From NCBI RefSeq assembly GCF_020497125.1, contig NC_059082.1, positions 20,635,965 through 20,699,964 on the forward strand: DNA of 64,000 nt, read 5' to 3'. A program made the position numbers and the translations under genes. The DNA is from Mauremys mutica. Taxonomy: Eukaryota; Chordata; Testudines; Geoemydidae. Numbering within the stretch: position 1 is the stretch's first letter; each line of letters opens with the position of its first letter. This document shows, piece after piece, positions 1 to 11,457 of the stretch. The notes below the pieces were generated by a model that saw nothing but the letters and a program-made list of their open reading frames with translations, ran no database searches and was not told the DNA's origin.

Positions 1-479
1 TCAAGATAGCTCAAGGACAACATGAGGGCATCTTCTTACAAGAGGGGCAGGAACGAGGGAGGGTGAAGGTTGTACTATACTTTCACTAGGCCTGTGAGGA
101 GTGGTCAAGTGGCCTCAAGCTAAGTTACCACGCCTCTTGGTGGTTGCATTAACTTGGAGCAGCTGTAACTAATGTGAGGAGGGGAAGAAATAACATGGGA
201 GGAAGAGGAAACCTGAAATTAAGGGTTGGTTGGAACCCCCTCCACTAGACCCGCTGTTGCTTGAAGAGGCTCTTACTTCTAAACTTCTGCTGTGTGGAGC
301 TCAAAGCCTGGGCTTTACTGTAAAAGCAGACAACACTGGATTTATTACAACAATCTGTAACCCACTAGCCCCCCTTTTTGTTCTAAAACTGCAGGGGTGT
401 TAATGGGCCACTTCACCTTGAATGGTCCCTTAGAATGTGTCTAACAGCTTATGCTAAACTATCTGTTTGATTTAGTGAC
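1..479. other. Intergenic, no gene seen
   Basis: No supportable coding region, RNA gene or repeat family recognised. Confidence 0.5.
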
Positions 480-547
480 ACTTTGAGTACCTTTTCTGGA
501 ACTGAGGAAGAGCTCAGTGTAGCAGCTTGAAAGCTTGTCTCTGTCAC
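480..547 (+). mobile_element. Penelope-like element fragment, left half
   Basis: Contains CTGAGGA (502-508), an imperfect stem-loop, GAAA (529-532) and GCTTGTCTCTGTCACC. I associate this block with reptile Penelope-like elements. It continues at 4207 on the far side of the old Harbinger. The family assignment is from memory. Confidence 0.55.
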
Positions 548-952
548 CAAGGCCATATCTACTTTACAAAATTATGTTGACCTAAGTTACATTGGCATAC
601 AACTGCCATAGTTATTACATCACATGTGCATGTGCACAGTACACTCCTTGTGTCAGTGGTGCGCATCCTCACTCGGCGAGCTTATACTGATGCAGAGTGA
701 AGTGCGCCATGAGTAGGTATCCCACTGTGCAACTCACCACCATACAGCACAGGGTGTTTTGGGAAGTTTTTGCAATGCCTGAGGGGGCCAAAAAGGTTGC
801 ACAGGGGTGACTGGGAGCATGGGTTCAACTTCCCATTATGCCATGTTCTCCGTCCCATAATTCCATCTGCATCCCATAATATTTCACATCTCTTTTTGAA
901 TTCCCTGTAAACCTGCACATTCGTCCTTGCTGTCTAGCATCTCTGACAGAAC

Positions 953-1800
953 CATGGATCCTGCTTGGCTCTGCACTATTGTGATGAGTGTCGCGAGCAT
1001 GGAGTGCCTGATCCTGCAGTATTTGCAGAGCTGCAAGAGGAGCTGTGGGGAACATGATGGTTCCTTGGTGGTTAGATTGCTGGGGGACACAGAAACAATT
1101 CAAGGTGGTTGACGGCATTCACGGTGCAGCTAAAGATGGTGGCGCACCAGTTCTAGGCCTGAGAAACAAGCACTAACCGGTGGGATTGCATTGTCATGCA
1201 GGTTTGGGATGACAAGCAGTGGCTGCAGAACTTTCGGATGCACAAGGCCACATTCCTGGATTTGCGCGCTGAGCTCGCCCCAGTCCTCCAGCACAGCAAC
1301 ATCAAAATGAGAGTCGCACTGACAGTTGAGACGTGAGTGGGAATGGGCACTGTGGAAACTTGCAATGCCAGATTTGTGCTGGTCAGCTGGGAATCAATTT
1401 GGAGTTGGGAAATGCACCGCAGGAGCCATTGTCACGCAAGTCTGCAAGGCCATTAATTGCCTCCTGATAAGCAGGACTGTCATTCTGGGCAATGTGCAGG
1501 ACATTGTGGATGGTTTTGCAATAATAGGATTCTCAAACTCCATTAGGGCGATAGATGGCACACATATCCCTATATTAGCACCATACCATCTTGCCGCAGA
1601 GTACATCAACAGAAAGGGCTGTTTTTCTATAGTAATGCAAGCACTGGTGGATCATCCAGGACACTTTACCAACATCAGGGAAGGTGCATGACGTGCACAT
1701 GTTTAAGAATATAGGACTGTTCAGAAAGCTGCAAGAAGAGACTTTCTTTCCTGACACGGATTACCATTGGGAATGTTGAAATGCTGACATTTGCAGCCTG
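953..1800 (+). pseudogene. Harbinger transposase remnant
   Basis: Conceptual pieces match the intact transposase at 58443-59726 in order. They are an N-terminal MDPAWL... region at 953, a RETSTDWWDRIVLQVWD equivalent near 1160-1210, then a readable 1326-1690 stretch with the helix-turn-helix part and DGTHIPILAP, HLAAEYINRKG and QALVDHPGHFTNI. After that the frame is lost. The second catalytic Asp and the Glu region are not recoverable. A polyadenylation-type AATAAA at 1962-1967 corresponds to that of the intact element. Clearly dead. Confidence 0.85.
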
Positions 1801-2344
1801 GTATGATTCTTGTAGTAGCTGTATATGTAGGAATCTAACATTGTCAATGCATCTATTAGTATTGTTTGTGGATGATGTTATGGATTCTGTGACACAGTGC
1901 AGCAACAAGAAATTGATCGCTGTCAAATCTGCTCATCACCAGTGAGCATATGCTGTGAACTAATAAAGATGAATTATGTTCCAAAAAAAAATTATTCTGT
2001 AACATGAACTAGACAAAAAAAATGGAACTTAATAAATTAAGGGAACAGAACTTATGAAGGGGAAAGAACAGTCATTTCCATTTCAGGTACACATACACCA
2101 GCTGTGTGTTTCACAGGTCAGTGTATGTGCAGCTGTGATTGTCTTTAATGTCCTCTGGGGTGGAGTGGTAGGGGTAGTGCAGTGATCATTGCTGCCATGT
2201 GGAATGTTGAGTCGGGGGGGGTATAGGGAGATCCTGACACTGAGTTGTCTGTCTATGGGTTGCAGAGGGAAGTGAGCACGGGATTGTGAACCTGCAAGTC
2301 TAAGTCCACCGCATCTCTGTTTGCTGCCTGAGAAGCTCCATTAT

Positions 2345-3960
2345 GTCCTAGTGCATCTCCCTCTCCTTTTCCTGCTTGTACTCCCCAGTCTTTCTCTTAT
2401 CCACTCTTTCCTTCTCCATGCTGTCTGCAAGGATTATCCTCCAGGCCCTGGTCTTGTTCTCTGATGCAGCACAAGCTTGCACTATTTCCTGGAACATGTC
2501 ATCCTGAGTCCTCTTCTTTCTCCTCATCATCTGGCTCAAGCATTCTGTAAGTGCGGAGGGGGAGACCCTGAAGGCCACAATACCAGCAGCTGCAGATACA
2601 ACACACAGAGGTACCATTGTCAGGGTAATCATGATGTAAGTCAAAACTTAGGAAACTGAACTCACTCCCCTTGATTCCCAAGAGTTGCAAGCCCTACATT
2701 CGCACTGCTCCTAGGGATTGATATAGCATTATTTCAATCACAGCACCGGCCATGATGAGTATGGCCCTCGGGGGGGGGGGGGGGAGGATTGGGGAAATAA
2801 GGGGGAAATAACTCACAGGCCTGAGTATATTTGTGTAGGGCAATGGAACTGAATACTGGCATGGTTTTCCACAGGCAGTGGTGATTTTAGCTGATATCTC
2901 ATTCCTGAGGGCAACAGAGGCAGAGAAAGCACAGCTGCTGCTGGCATCCTGATGTCGCCCGGGCCAGTATGCTGCTAGCCTGTGTACACTGAAATGGTGC
3001 CTGCTGAAGTAATCATTAAGTGGTGTGTGAAAGTGTCCTACCATAGCAGAAGAAATAAGAAATCTTTGGGAGAGGATTGCAGATACCTCCAGGAAAGTTT
3101 CATTGTAATCTCTATTGGACATCCCACGTAAACAAACTGCTCCATGTGACACCCCCACCCCCCGCCTAACTCTACAGGGGGAATGAGAAGCAGATCTCTT
3201 GGTCTCTCTTGGTTGTTTCACTATCTCTTCTAGGCCAGGTAAAAAAGAGTAAATCAACAGATGTGTCCACTACTTTGGGGGTTCCATCCCTGTAATTTCA
3301 AAGCAAAATGCAAACTGACCAGAGGTTTCTTCCCCTGCATCAGACTCAGCTGTCAGGACTGGCTGGACTGTGGTGGAATCAAAAACAGGTCCTGGTTCGT
3401 TGCACTGCTGGATCCCCCCATCACCTGTTCCCCGTTTCCTCCTCCTTTTCCTCATCCAGCTCCTCACTATTCACGGTGGGGGCCTGTGACTCATGCTCCT
3501 TCAAAGTATCCACAGGGCTTTTGGGGATCGAGGATGACATAATGCAGCTCTTTGTAAAAGCGGCAGGTCTGTGACTCCACACCAGATGGATTGTTGGCCT
3601 CCCTTGCATTCTGGTACACCACAGCTCATTGGCTTTCACATCGCACTGCTGGAGGTCCCTGTTGTAGCCCTCCTCCTCCATGTTCCCAGCAGTTTGCTCA
3701 TAGATATTGACATTTCTACGGCTGGATCAGAGCTATGCCTGCACAGCCTCTTCTCCCCACAGACCCAGGAGATCCAATATATCCTGTGCTCTAGGCAGGA
3801 GTGCGTCTGCAGCATGGTCGGCTGGGAGGTTGCATGCAACAGTGGAGATCTGCGAGGTGTGCTCACCAAGCGGGGCAAGCAGGAATTTGCAGGGCTTTAA
3901 AGGGGAGGGGCGGCTGTCCACCTGACCCCTGGGCAGTGGAGTTCATAATGGTGACCAGAG
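2345..3960 (-). pseudogene. Harbinger Myb/SANT-like gene remnant
   Basis: Reading leftwards, the first part (about 3960-3400) holds decayed Myb-like motifs such as DILDLLGLWGEEAVQA and GYNRDLQQCDVKANEL in different frames. The second part (about 2600-2348) holds MMRRKKRTQDDMFQEI, the start of the family's second exon. The order equals that of the intact gene at 60530-62397. Several frame changes make it nonfunctional. Confidence 0.75.
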
Positions 3961-4206
3961 CGGTCTGTGTGGGGCACTGTAGGACTGGAGGCCAATAAGA
4001 GTTGAGGTAAGTAACGCAGTGTCTAAACTGACACACTGTCGACCTGACTTCATTGGCCCTGACTCTACGTCGCTCTGGGAGGTGGTGTTATTAAGTTGAT
4101 ATAGCAGGGCAGTTACATCGGTGGGAACAAAATTTAACTGTAGACACATTCACAGCTGGAAAGCTGCCTTGCATCAGCCTAACCGTGTAGTAAAGACCAG
4201 GCCCAA

Positions 4207-4260
4207 GAGAAGTTGGTCCAGTGAAAGATATTACCTCGCTGAGCTTGTAAAGGCAGAAAG
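4207..4260 (+). mobile_element. Penelope-like element fragment, right half
   Basis: GAGAAGTTGGTCCAGTGAAA and AGATATTACCTCGCTGAGCT continue the fragment at 480-547. In other copies that I remember, this text directly follows TCTCTTTCACCAA. The split is explained by the Harbinger insertion at 551-4203. Confidence 0.55.
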
Positions 4261-5494
4261 GAGACAGGAAAATACTGAAGCCATTGGTATTGGCTTACTA
4301 GTAAAATTTAGCTTTACAGGAAGGCAAAGATGTTGCCTGTATCCACATAATCTTCTTGCACAGTTTGTAATGTTTATAAAGAACAGGGGTCACATATGGC
4401 TGGCTGGCAGAGAGAGACAATAATCTTGGATTAGCATTAAAAAGGCTGAGCACTTAAAAAAGAATACAGCTATGTGTAACAAAAGTAAATGGTTACAGCT
4501 GTGACTAGAGAACTCCCTTCCTTCAAACATGGCTCTGTCTCTCCCTCCCATATTTCTGATGGCTCATTAAATTATTTATAGAATACATACCAAATCTGAA
4601 AGCTCAGGACCTGAAGCTACCATGCAGGCTAATTGCCTGGTAAGCCATGTAGCGTGTTTTTGTGTGTTGGCAATTGCAAAGCATCAAGGGTCTGACTCTG
4701 TACCCAAAAATATACCAAAGCACTTTTCATCCAGGTTTGGGGCACAGAGGGTTGTTGTGCAAACAACTCCCTGTTGGGATGTTCTTAAAAACCCAGTGCT
4801 AGATTGCTACTAGGCTTCACAACCCCCATGCTGTGGTTCTGTACTGTTAGGGGCAGGAACAAGAGCTGGCTATAGACAACCAGGGCTGGCTTTAACTGTA
4901 TGAGATACTTGTATGCAGGAAATAAAGAGTTAGCTCTCAAAGAAAAGAGAGAAAAACAAGGCCAGTAAGAAATGCAGCCTTTCCCCTTCATCCTCTGCTG
5001 CTTCCTGTGGTTTAGCAATGTCAGTGTACAATGGTGTATTTTAACACTGCCTGCTGATTATTCAAGTGACTATATAAAAAAAATTTACCCTGCTGAAAAG
5101 AATATACTGAAGATATAGTGCCCAGAAAATGCCATGCGCTTGAATGGAGAGCTTTTGCTACAGAACAAAAAGTCTGAAGCTGTGCGACAAGACAGAAGGA
5201 AGAGTGGAGCCTGTGCTTTGCTAAGGGAAAGAATCCATTGTTTTGCTACATGGATTATGTCCCCAAAGCATTTTTTAAAGACATTTTTCCTCTTGTTCAA
5301 ACCTTCTGTACCCTGTGCATTGGGGAGAGGGCAAAGGAGTAGGGGAAATGGTTCCAATGGATCCTATACTTACAGAAAGGGGATTGGAGTACATACATCT
5401 TACTCCTCTCTGTTCTTGAGCCTGCAGTGGACTCTGACAGATAAACTTGTCTCCAAGCTCCCACTGGCAATCTGACACCACGCCTCACTTACTC
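4261..5494. other. Intergenic, no gene seen
   Basis: Moderately A/T-rich DNA with only short chance reading frames. I recognise no repeat. Confidence 0.5.
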
Positions 5495-6260
5495 TGTTGT
5501 TTTTGTTTTTTTTTGGTTGGGTGTATCTATTGGGTTTCTGGGAACTGGGCGGGCGGAAGCCCGCCCAATGCTAAAGGATCCCCCCCCCCAGCCTAAGGGG
5601 AGGATCTACAGGACCTCAGGAAACCCACTAATTTCGGGGGACAACTAATAAAAGAACAGGGACAGGAGTGCGGTCAGAGGGTCATAAGAAGGGAGCCTGA
5701 CGGGGACACCGAGCAGAGAACCCCGGAAAGCGCCCACTGCTCCTCGAAGGCATCAAGGGAGCCAGTGGACGCCGCCCAGAGGAACTCTGCCCGGATGCGT
5801 GAACGGACAGACGATCGGAACCAAGCCCCACAGTTGCATTGGCCAACCTCCTCTCCCTGGTCGCGTAGATGGCCATTTTAGCCAGGGCAAGGAGGAGGTT
5901 GACCAGGAGGTCCCGTGACTTTGTGAGGCCACGGATAGGGAGTGCATAGAGGAGATTAGGGGAAAAGTGCAGCCAGAAATGTAACAGGATATTGGTGAGG
6001 AGCTGGTATAGGGGCTGCAACCTGGCGCACGCTAAGTAAACATGCACCAGGGTCTCCCTCACGCCGCAGAAGGGGCAGGTGTCTGGGATGGGGGTAAACC
6101 GCGCCAAGTACACGCCCATGCTCACGGCCCCATGGAGGAGCCGCCAACTGATATCCCCGGCGGGCCTCGGGACCACGGTTGAGTAGAGTGCAAGGGAGGC
6201 AACTGATGCTGAGAGGAACTGAAGAGCAGAGCATAGATGAGGTATTGAATGATTGATATG
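5495..6260 (-). mobile_element. 5'-truncated Tx1/L1-like LINE, 3' end of the polymerase ORF
   Basis: On the minus strand the sequence from about 6205 to 5760 encodes the C-terminal region of a LINE polymerase. It has ISWRLLHGAVSMGVYLARF, then a CCHC-type knuckle (CPFCGVRETLVHVYLAC), then LQPLYQLLTNILLHFWLHF, resembling the Tx1/L1-clade C-terminus. A G/C-rich 3' UTR follows and ends in an A-rich tail (minus-strand AACCAAAAAAAACAAAAACA) near 5495. The reading frame drifts after about 5760. Only the 3' part inserted, which is normal for target-primed retrotransposition. The 5' limit is approximate. Confidence 0.7.
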
Positions 6261-7053
6261 CTTGCTTTGTATGATTTGAGTTGGGGCAATATGCAGTTTG
6301 GCAACTAGGGATCTGGTTCTCAGTTGCAATATGAACCCTTTGTGCAGCTCTGGCAGTGCAAAGGGTTGTTATAATGGCTTAACTGGCTATTAGGGAATTC
6401 GTCCTCCTTGTGGCCTGTGAGGGGTGGAAGTGAGGGAGAGTGAGACAGCATGAGGCACCATCCCTGCTCCCTGAGAGGTCATTCCCCATCAGGAGTTCAA
6501 GTTCAAAGGACCAGCCCAGCTCCATCAGACCAGGGTTCTGCTTTGGCAAAGCATAAGAGGTTCTCCAGAGGAAAATCAGCTGCCAGAGGGATGCTCTTAG
6601 CTTGCCTCCAAGTGTCCCCATCTCCTGCCCATTAGTAACAGGGCCTGGGACATGGTGGGAGGAGGGCACCCACAGCTTTATCTCAGCGGTAGCTTCTCTC
6701 TCTGGAAGGCCTCCTGTAGTTCCCCACTGGGAGCTTTGGACTGAGAGACCTGCAGAAGTTTGTCTCACTCAGGGCTTCGTTTCCATAGGCTTAACTGCAA
6801 GGGTTCAGGGCTCTAGATATAGAGGAATAAGTAAGGGGGTGGAGGGTGGGGGCAATGGGCAGCCTGGCCTGCTAGTCCTAAGGGCTCCTTACTCCCCTAA
6901 CCCCCATTCTGAGTAGAAAATGATTTCCCTCCCAATTGTTGGTTCTAGTTGTTTATTTTGTTGATCAGAGTAAATGAGCACTACAATGAATGGGAGTTAG
7001 AGGCATGAGGGATGGGGCACAGAGGGGCCCATGGAGCTAGAAAGTCAGGCTGC
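6261..7053. other. Intergenic, no gene seen
   Basis: Frames of about 100 codons occur on both strands but resemble nothing known and overlap one another. No repeat family recognised. Confidence 0.45.
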
Positions 7054-7061
7054 CCACTGAG

Positions 7062-7283
7062 CAGGGCTAGCTCCAGGCACCAGCCCAGCAAGCAGATGCT
7101 TGGGGCGGCCAACGGAGAGGGGCAGCACATCCGGCTCTTCGGTGACAATTCGCCCTCTCGGAGCGAAAGACCAGCCACCGAATTGCTGCCAAAGACTGAA
7201 GCGGCGGCTGTAGAGCTGATCGCGATCGCGGCTTTTTTCTTCTTCTTCTGCTTGGGGCGGCAAAAACCCTGGAGCCAGCCCTG
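7062..7283. mobile_element. hAT-type MITE, 222 bp
   Basis: Ends are CAGGGCTAGCTCCAGG and, in reverse complement, CAGGGCTGGCTCCAGG. The exact 8-bp duplication ccactgag flanks it at 7054-7061 and 7284-7291. The terminal CAGGG(C)NGGCTC and 8-bp duplication fit hAT superfamily elements. It carries no transposase and is related at the termini to the element at 55801-56103. Confidence 0.9.
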
Positions 7284-7500
7284 CCACTGAGGCCAGGTAT
7301 CTTGGGCCCTGCAGTGGGGCTGGAGACTGATGAGTAGTGGAAGCCAGTAAGTCAGCTGGAAGCTCTGTTTCCCAGCCCCACTGTCAACTTCTGTGCCATT
7401 TATTCATGCTTTTCCCTGTATCTGTGCTCCCCTGTCCTTCCTGCTGCTCTCCCCAGTTGGTAAGCCTGGAAGCAGACTCACTTAGACTTCCTCAAGTTTG

Positions 7501-7600
7501 AAGCAGCAAAGAATCCTGTGGAACCTTATAGACTAACAGATGTTTTGCAGCATGAGCTTTCGTGGGTGAATACCCACTTCTTCGGATGCAAGTGGTGACA
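7501..7600 (-). mobile_element. Short Penelope-like insertion with 15-bp target duplication
   Basis: This 100-bp segment is flanked by an exact direct repeat acttcctcaagtttg (7486-7500 and 7601-7615). On the minus strand it reads a hammerhead-like fold followed by TGTTAGTCTATAAGGTTCCA, the same tail as in the elements at 19996-20703 and 27500-27569. The duplication indicates retroposition of a very short 5'-truncated copy. Assignment to Penelope-like elements is from memory of the tail sequence. Confidence 0.75.
7549..7590 (-). ncRNA. Degenerate hammerhead-ribozyme-like fold
   Basis: Minus strand shows CCGAAGA (consensus CUGANGA with U4 changed to C), one extra A, a perfect stem II GTGGGT/ACCCAC closed by ATTC, then GAAA and a short stem III GC-TCAT-GC ending U. 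The residue at the cleavage position is G, where the consensus needs H (not G). Probably inactive. Penelope-like elements are known to carry hammerheads. Confidence 0.55.
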
Positions 7601-7618
7601 ACTTCCTCAAGTTTGTTA

Positions 7619-7922
7619 GGGTTTGTCTACACTGCTTCTGGGAGGTGTGATTCCAGCATGGGTAGACACACCCTAGCTCTGCTCAAGCTAACGTGTTAAA
7701 AACTGCAGTGTGGACGTTGCTTCACGGGTGGTGGCTCACGTTAGCCACCCAAATCCAATCCCATCTGGCCCCCTGGGTCCGAGTTCAAGTAGCTAGCCAG
7801 AGCCATCACCTGTACCGTAATGTCCTAGTGCTGTTTTTAGCATGCTAGCTTGAGCAGGGCTAGCACAAGTCTGTCTGCCTGTGCTGGGACACTCATCTCC
7901 CAGCTAAAGTGTAGACATACCT
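7619..7922. mobile_element. Harbinger-type MITE, about 304 bp
   Basis: Termini GGGTTTGTCTACACTG and, in reverse complement, AGGTATGTCTACACTTT match the Harbinger terminus GG(T/G)ATGTCTACACT of the full element at 58066. TTA lies at the left edge and GTA at the right, an imperfect 3-bp duplication. The interior (TAGCATGCTAGCTTGAGCAG) is shared with the element at 11458-11762 in opposite orientation. Confidence 0.7.
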
Positions 7923-10745
7923 GTAGACTACTACAAACCACAGGAGCCGCAAGCTGCAGGTCTCTGATGATCTGTTTTTCAACACCCGCTCCCCTCTCCT
8001 GGCTTCTTTCATGGCCCCTTGTTATTAAGGATGGTGTGGGAGGAGGCAGGGAGAGAGAATTGACCTCTAACTTGTCAAGGTCTGTGAGCTTACAGATGTC
8101 CCCTGTAACATCAGAAAAGGATGTCGCTAACAGGTCTGAGCTGTCCTGTTCTGACAAAGATGCATTAGGTTATCTTGAGTATGGGAAATAACTTTGTTTA
8201 ATTGTAACATTTTAAAAGAGGCCTATAGTTGAGATGTTGGGACTATGGCGATTCAGCTAGAGCAACTATTCCCACCCACCACCCCCTGGCATCTACCCCC
8301 ATGAGATTATCAGGGCAAATTTTCAAATGTGGCACGTTTTTAAAACAAAAGTTAGTACACATTTCTTTGCGAAAATGATATGGAAAATCAATTTGTCCTC
8401 ACGAGACTAAATTCAGTCTTCAAAGTGTGAAACTGAGGGACTTTTAGTCCTGCTTTGTGTTAACTTCATGGCAACCTTAACTATGCAGTCACTATCATTT
8501 TCTCTGTAAGGTGCGAATTTTATACAGTGTGTATATGTGGTGCATGCAAGGAAATATATATTCTGTGCGATACCATAATCCTACGCATAGTATACCTAAA
8601 CGAATGCCACCTGCCTCTTTACAGGAGAGTAAACCCTTTATTATAGTTATCTTTCTACTAGGGACAATCCATAATGTGTTCATTATCCAGTCTCGTTTTC
8701 TGCCCATATTTTTCTCACATTTCTCACACAGCACAGGAATGTGTGAAAGTCAAACAGCCTCTAGAGACTCTCCGCCAATTAAAAAAAAAAAAGTTCACTG
8801 TGGAGGCATACAGTAAAGAGCTGCAGTTTATCCCACCAATAGATTCTTTTCCAGTATATCCCTTTTTTCAAAGCCACTGTTGGCTGAAAAAATGTCTTCC
8901 TGCAGAAATTAGGCAATAGCTAAAGAATCCATGTTGGGGGAAATTCAGCTCTTTCCCCACACAGAGCGTGAGTGATTGATTGGGGTTGAAATTCATTCTT
9001 CCCTGATTGATAGCTATCAGAATAGAAGAACAACTCTGTATGGATGCTATTCCAATGTGTGGATTGGAATAGTGGCTTCTTCTCTCCTTTCCCTGCTCTC
9101 AGCCATAGAGGGATTATGTAAATGATTTAGGCCATCTCTGTGCTCAGGTGAGGTTTACTTATTTGCAGATCCATACTGTGCACTCCATATAACTGCCACA
9201 TGTTCCTGGCTGAGAATGGACAGTCTCTACATATTTAACAGCATACTTAGCACTTTCCTGCCCTGGAGTGAGAGTTTTCCAATTTTCTCTTCCTACAGCC
9301 CTATTTATAGTGTTCAAATATGCACCTAAACAAATGTCATTGCAAAGAAGTGAGAAAGTATAAATAATACACCTTTTGTGAATGTGTGTTCCATTGAAGC
9401 AGCAAAGAATCACATGACCTTCTGTCCACCATAGAGATCCACAGTAGGAAGTATTCTCACTTGACAGCTCTAACAAAGATCTAACGTCTGGTGCAGATTG
9501 CCAGTGTTTCTGACAGCGAAGTGAATCACTTTTTAGAGACAATGACTTGTTTACTTTTCACTGAAACTTGAACTGAAGATATTTCATAATAGAATTCGAG
9601 CAAATTTACCAGCTGTTTCATCCCACTGTGCTTTTCTGGCAGGTCTACAAGATAGAATGCAAGTAAGACTAATAAATCAAGCTGCGTATGAAAGGATTAA
9701 GAGCAGAATACGGTATATATGCCTGAAACCATAGGAATATACCTTTCTCCATCGATCCCTGGGAATTCCTGATGTTTTCTGTTTTTGAGTCAGTGACTGA
9801 TCTCAAATATAGAGGGGAAGGGGGGTCCTGTTCTTTTGTTATTACCTATAGTGAGACATTTCTTTGTTGAAAGGCACATCTTGTATTGGTGATGTGGACC
9901 ATGTATATAAAATGGATAGATGTAGTTCTAGAATCAGGCTGTGTTCTATCCAACTGGGAAAATATGGAAAAGATGAGCATAAAGTGCTTTCAGAGGCTTG
10001 CTATGACCCAGCAGAACACAATGTAGTATTGCAAGAAATTAAAGTCCCACTTCTCACCTCTCATTTTTTCTCCCTTTAGCTCTGTTTAGTTTCTTCTGAT
10101 CTCTTTGCTTACATGCTGTATCAAGCAGATCTTGTTTCACTCAGGGTCTGGGAATAATATCGCTTATGAAAGGAGAAATCCATTTAGGACTTTCTGTGGT
10201 TCGAGGGAACACAACTTAATATTTTAAATAATTTATTTCTATGGGTGGCGGGTGAACGAGCCTCTGCCTGAGGCCCCACCCCTCCCCCTCTGCTACCCGT
10301 CCTCCACTGGAGGCCACAGTGCATGTGCACACACACCCGCAGCCACCAGCCCCTTCATGCGCTCTCCTCCCTGGGCTGAGCAGCATGGCCCCAGCCCCCT
10401 GAGCCCAGCCTGCCTGCCCCACCCTCTCGACCATGGAAGAGCAGGAAGGGAAGCAGGCAGGAGGAAGCCTGGGGGCGGAGCGGGGGCAGGGGCACAGCCT
10501 CCCCCAGCCTGTGATGCCCATCGCCCATGTTTATTCCCCTTTTTAATTAACTCTTGCAGCTCCAAGTTCTATTTACTGACTGGTGGGCAAAAAGTCCAGA
10601 ACTTGCATAGAGTAAGGCATCACCCCTTCTCCTGCCCTGGCTTTGCTTGCTCTATCTCTGGCCATTCCAGCCTTTGCCCCTGCTGCCAGCAGCTTTATAG
10701 TTTCCACCCACAGTAGCAGGAGTAAGATGCAGGGTTCTCCAAACT
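7923..10745. other. Intergenic, no gene seen
   Basis: A/T-rich DNA with short chance frames. A G/C-rich stretch at about 10236-10530 (GCCCCACCCCTCCCCC-type text) may be part of another repeat that I cannot classify. Confidence 0.45.
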
Positions 10746-10746
10746 A

Positions 10747-11149
10747 TGGTTGCCACCTTTCTAATTGCTGGTAACTGGACCCCTGAGGCCTCGCTTCTAC
10801 CCCGCCTTTTCCCGGACAGCCCACATCCTTCCCGGAGGTCCCACCCCCTCCTCCTCTTTCCCAAGGCTCCGCCCCATCACTCACTTCTCTCCCTTCCTCC
10901 CCCAATTAGTTGCTGGATCATCTCAAGGAGCCTTCCTGCAGATAGGAGGCGGCCCCAGCTGAGTAGGGGCTGGCGCGGGTTAATGACCCAGCACCTCTTC
11001 CTGCCCTGAGGTAACCGGACTTTTGGTTTGGGTGCCATTTAGGGTTGCCAGGTCCCCCAAAAAAGGGCACCTGGCAACCTTAAATGGCACCCAGACACAG
11101 AAGCCAAAAACCAGACTGTCCCAGGTAAAACCTGGAGGGGTGGCAACCC
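10747..11149. mobile_element. Probable Tc1/mariner-type nonautonomous element
   Basis: Inverted ends TGGTTGCCACC and, in reverse complement, GGGTTGCCACC are each preceded by TA (10745-10746 and 11150-11151). It is G/C-rich inside. A second inverted pair GGTTGCCAGGT/ACCTGGCAACC lies at about 11043-11080. The superfamily is inferred from the TA flanks and termini only. Confidence 0.45.
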
Positions 11150-11457
11150 TACTCCAAACCCTGCTCCCAAGACACGGATGTGATGCAGAAAATATTTCTC
11201 TTCTTAGGCCCAGGCTACATTAGGGAAATGTTAGTAAAGTTTCTCACTATTGCTAACACTAGTTTGGTGTCATTGGCGTTAGCAACACGGGGCACCCTAG
11301 TGCCGGTGAGGCTTGTGCTGCTGGCACAGTTTACAGCACCATATCTTCAAATTCTGCTGGGGATAAGCCTAATCCACATGGTGCTGAAAGCCACATCTGT
11401 GGCCTAAATCCCATGTACACTAGGGCTCCCAATGTTGCAACTGTAGGGAAGACCTAA

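Larger units (their letters stand above)
551..4203. mobile_element. Old, degraded PIF/Harbinger DNA transposon
   Basis: It has the same gene layout as the intact element at 58066-62787: a rightward transposase remnant and a leftward Myb-like remnant. The right end reads, in reverse complement, GGCCTGGTCTTTACTACA, which matches the Harbinger terminus; the left end GGCCATATCTACTTTACA is its decayed partner. The 3-bp sequence CAA flanks both ends (548-550 and 4204-4206). CAA deviates from the usual TWA. The element sits inside a Penelope-like fragment. It is broken by stops and frameshifts and cannot be active. Confidence 0.85.

Noticed and set aside
2694..3257. Minus-strand 187-codon frame
   Set aside because: Lies between the two remnants of the old Harbinger Myb-like gene, in what would be its intron; contains a translated G-run and no family motif.
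10216..10716. Pro/Ser-rich frames up to 154 codons on both strands
   Set aside because: Composition-driven frames in a GC-rich stretch; no homology recognised.
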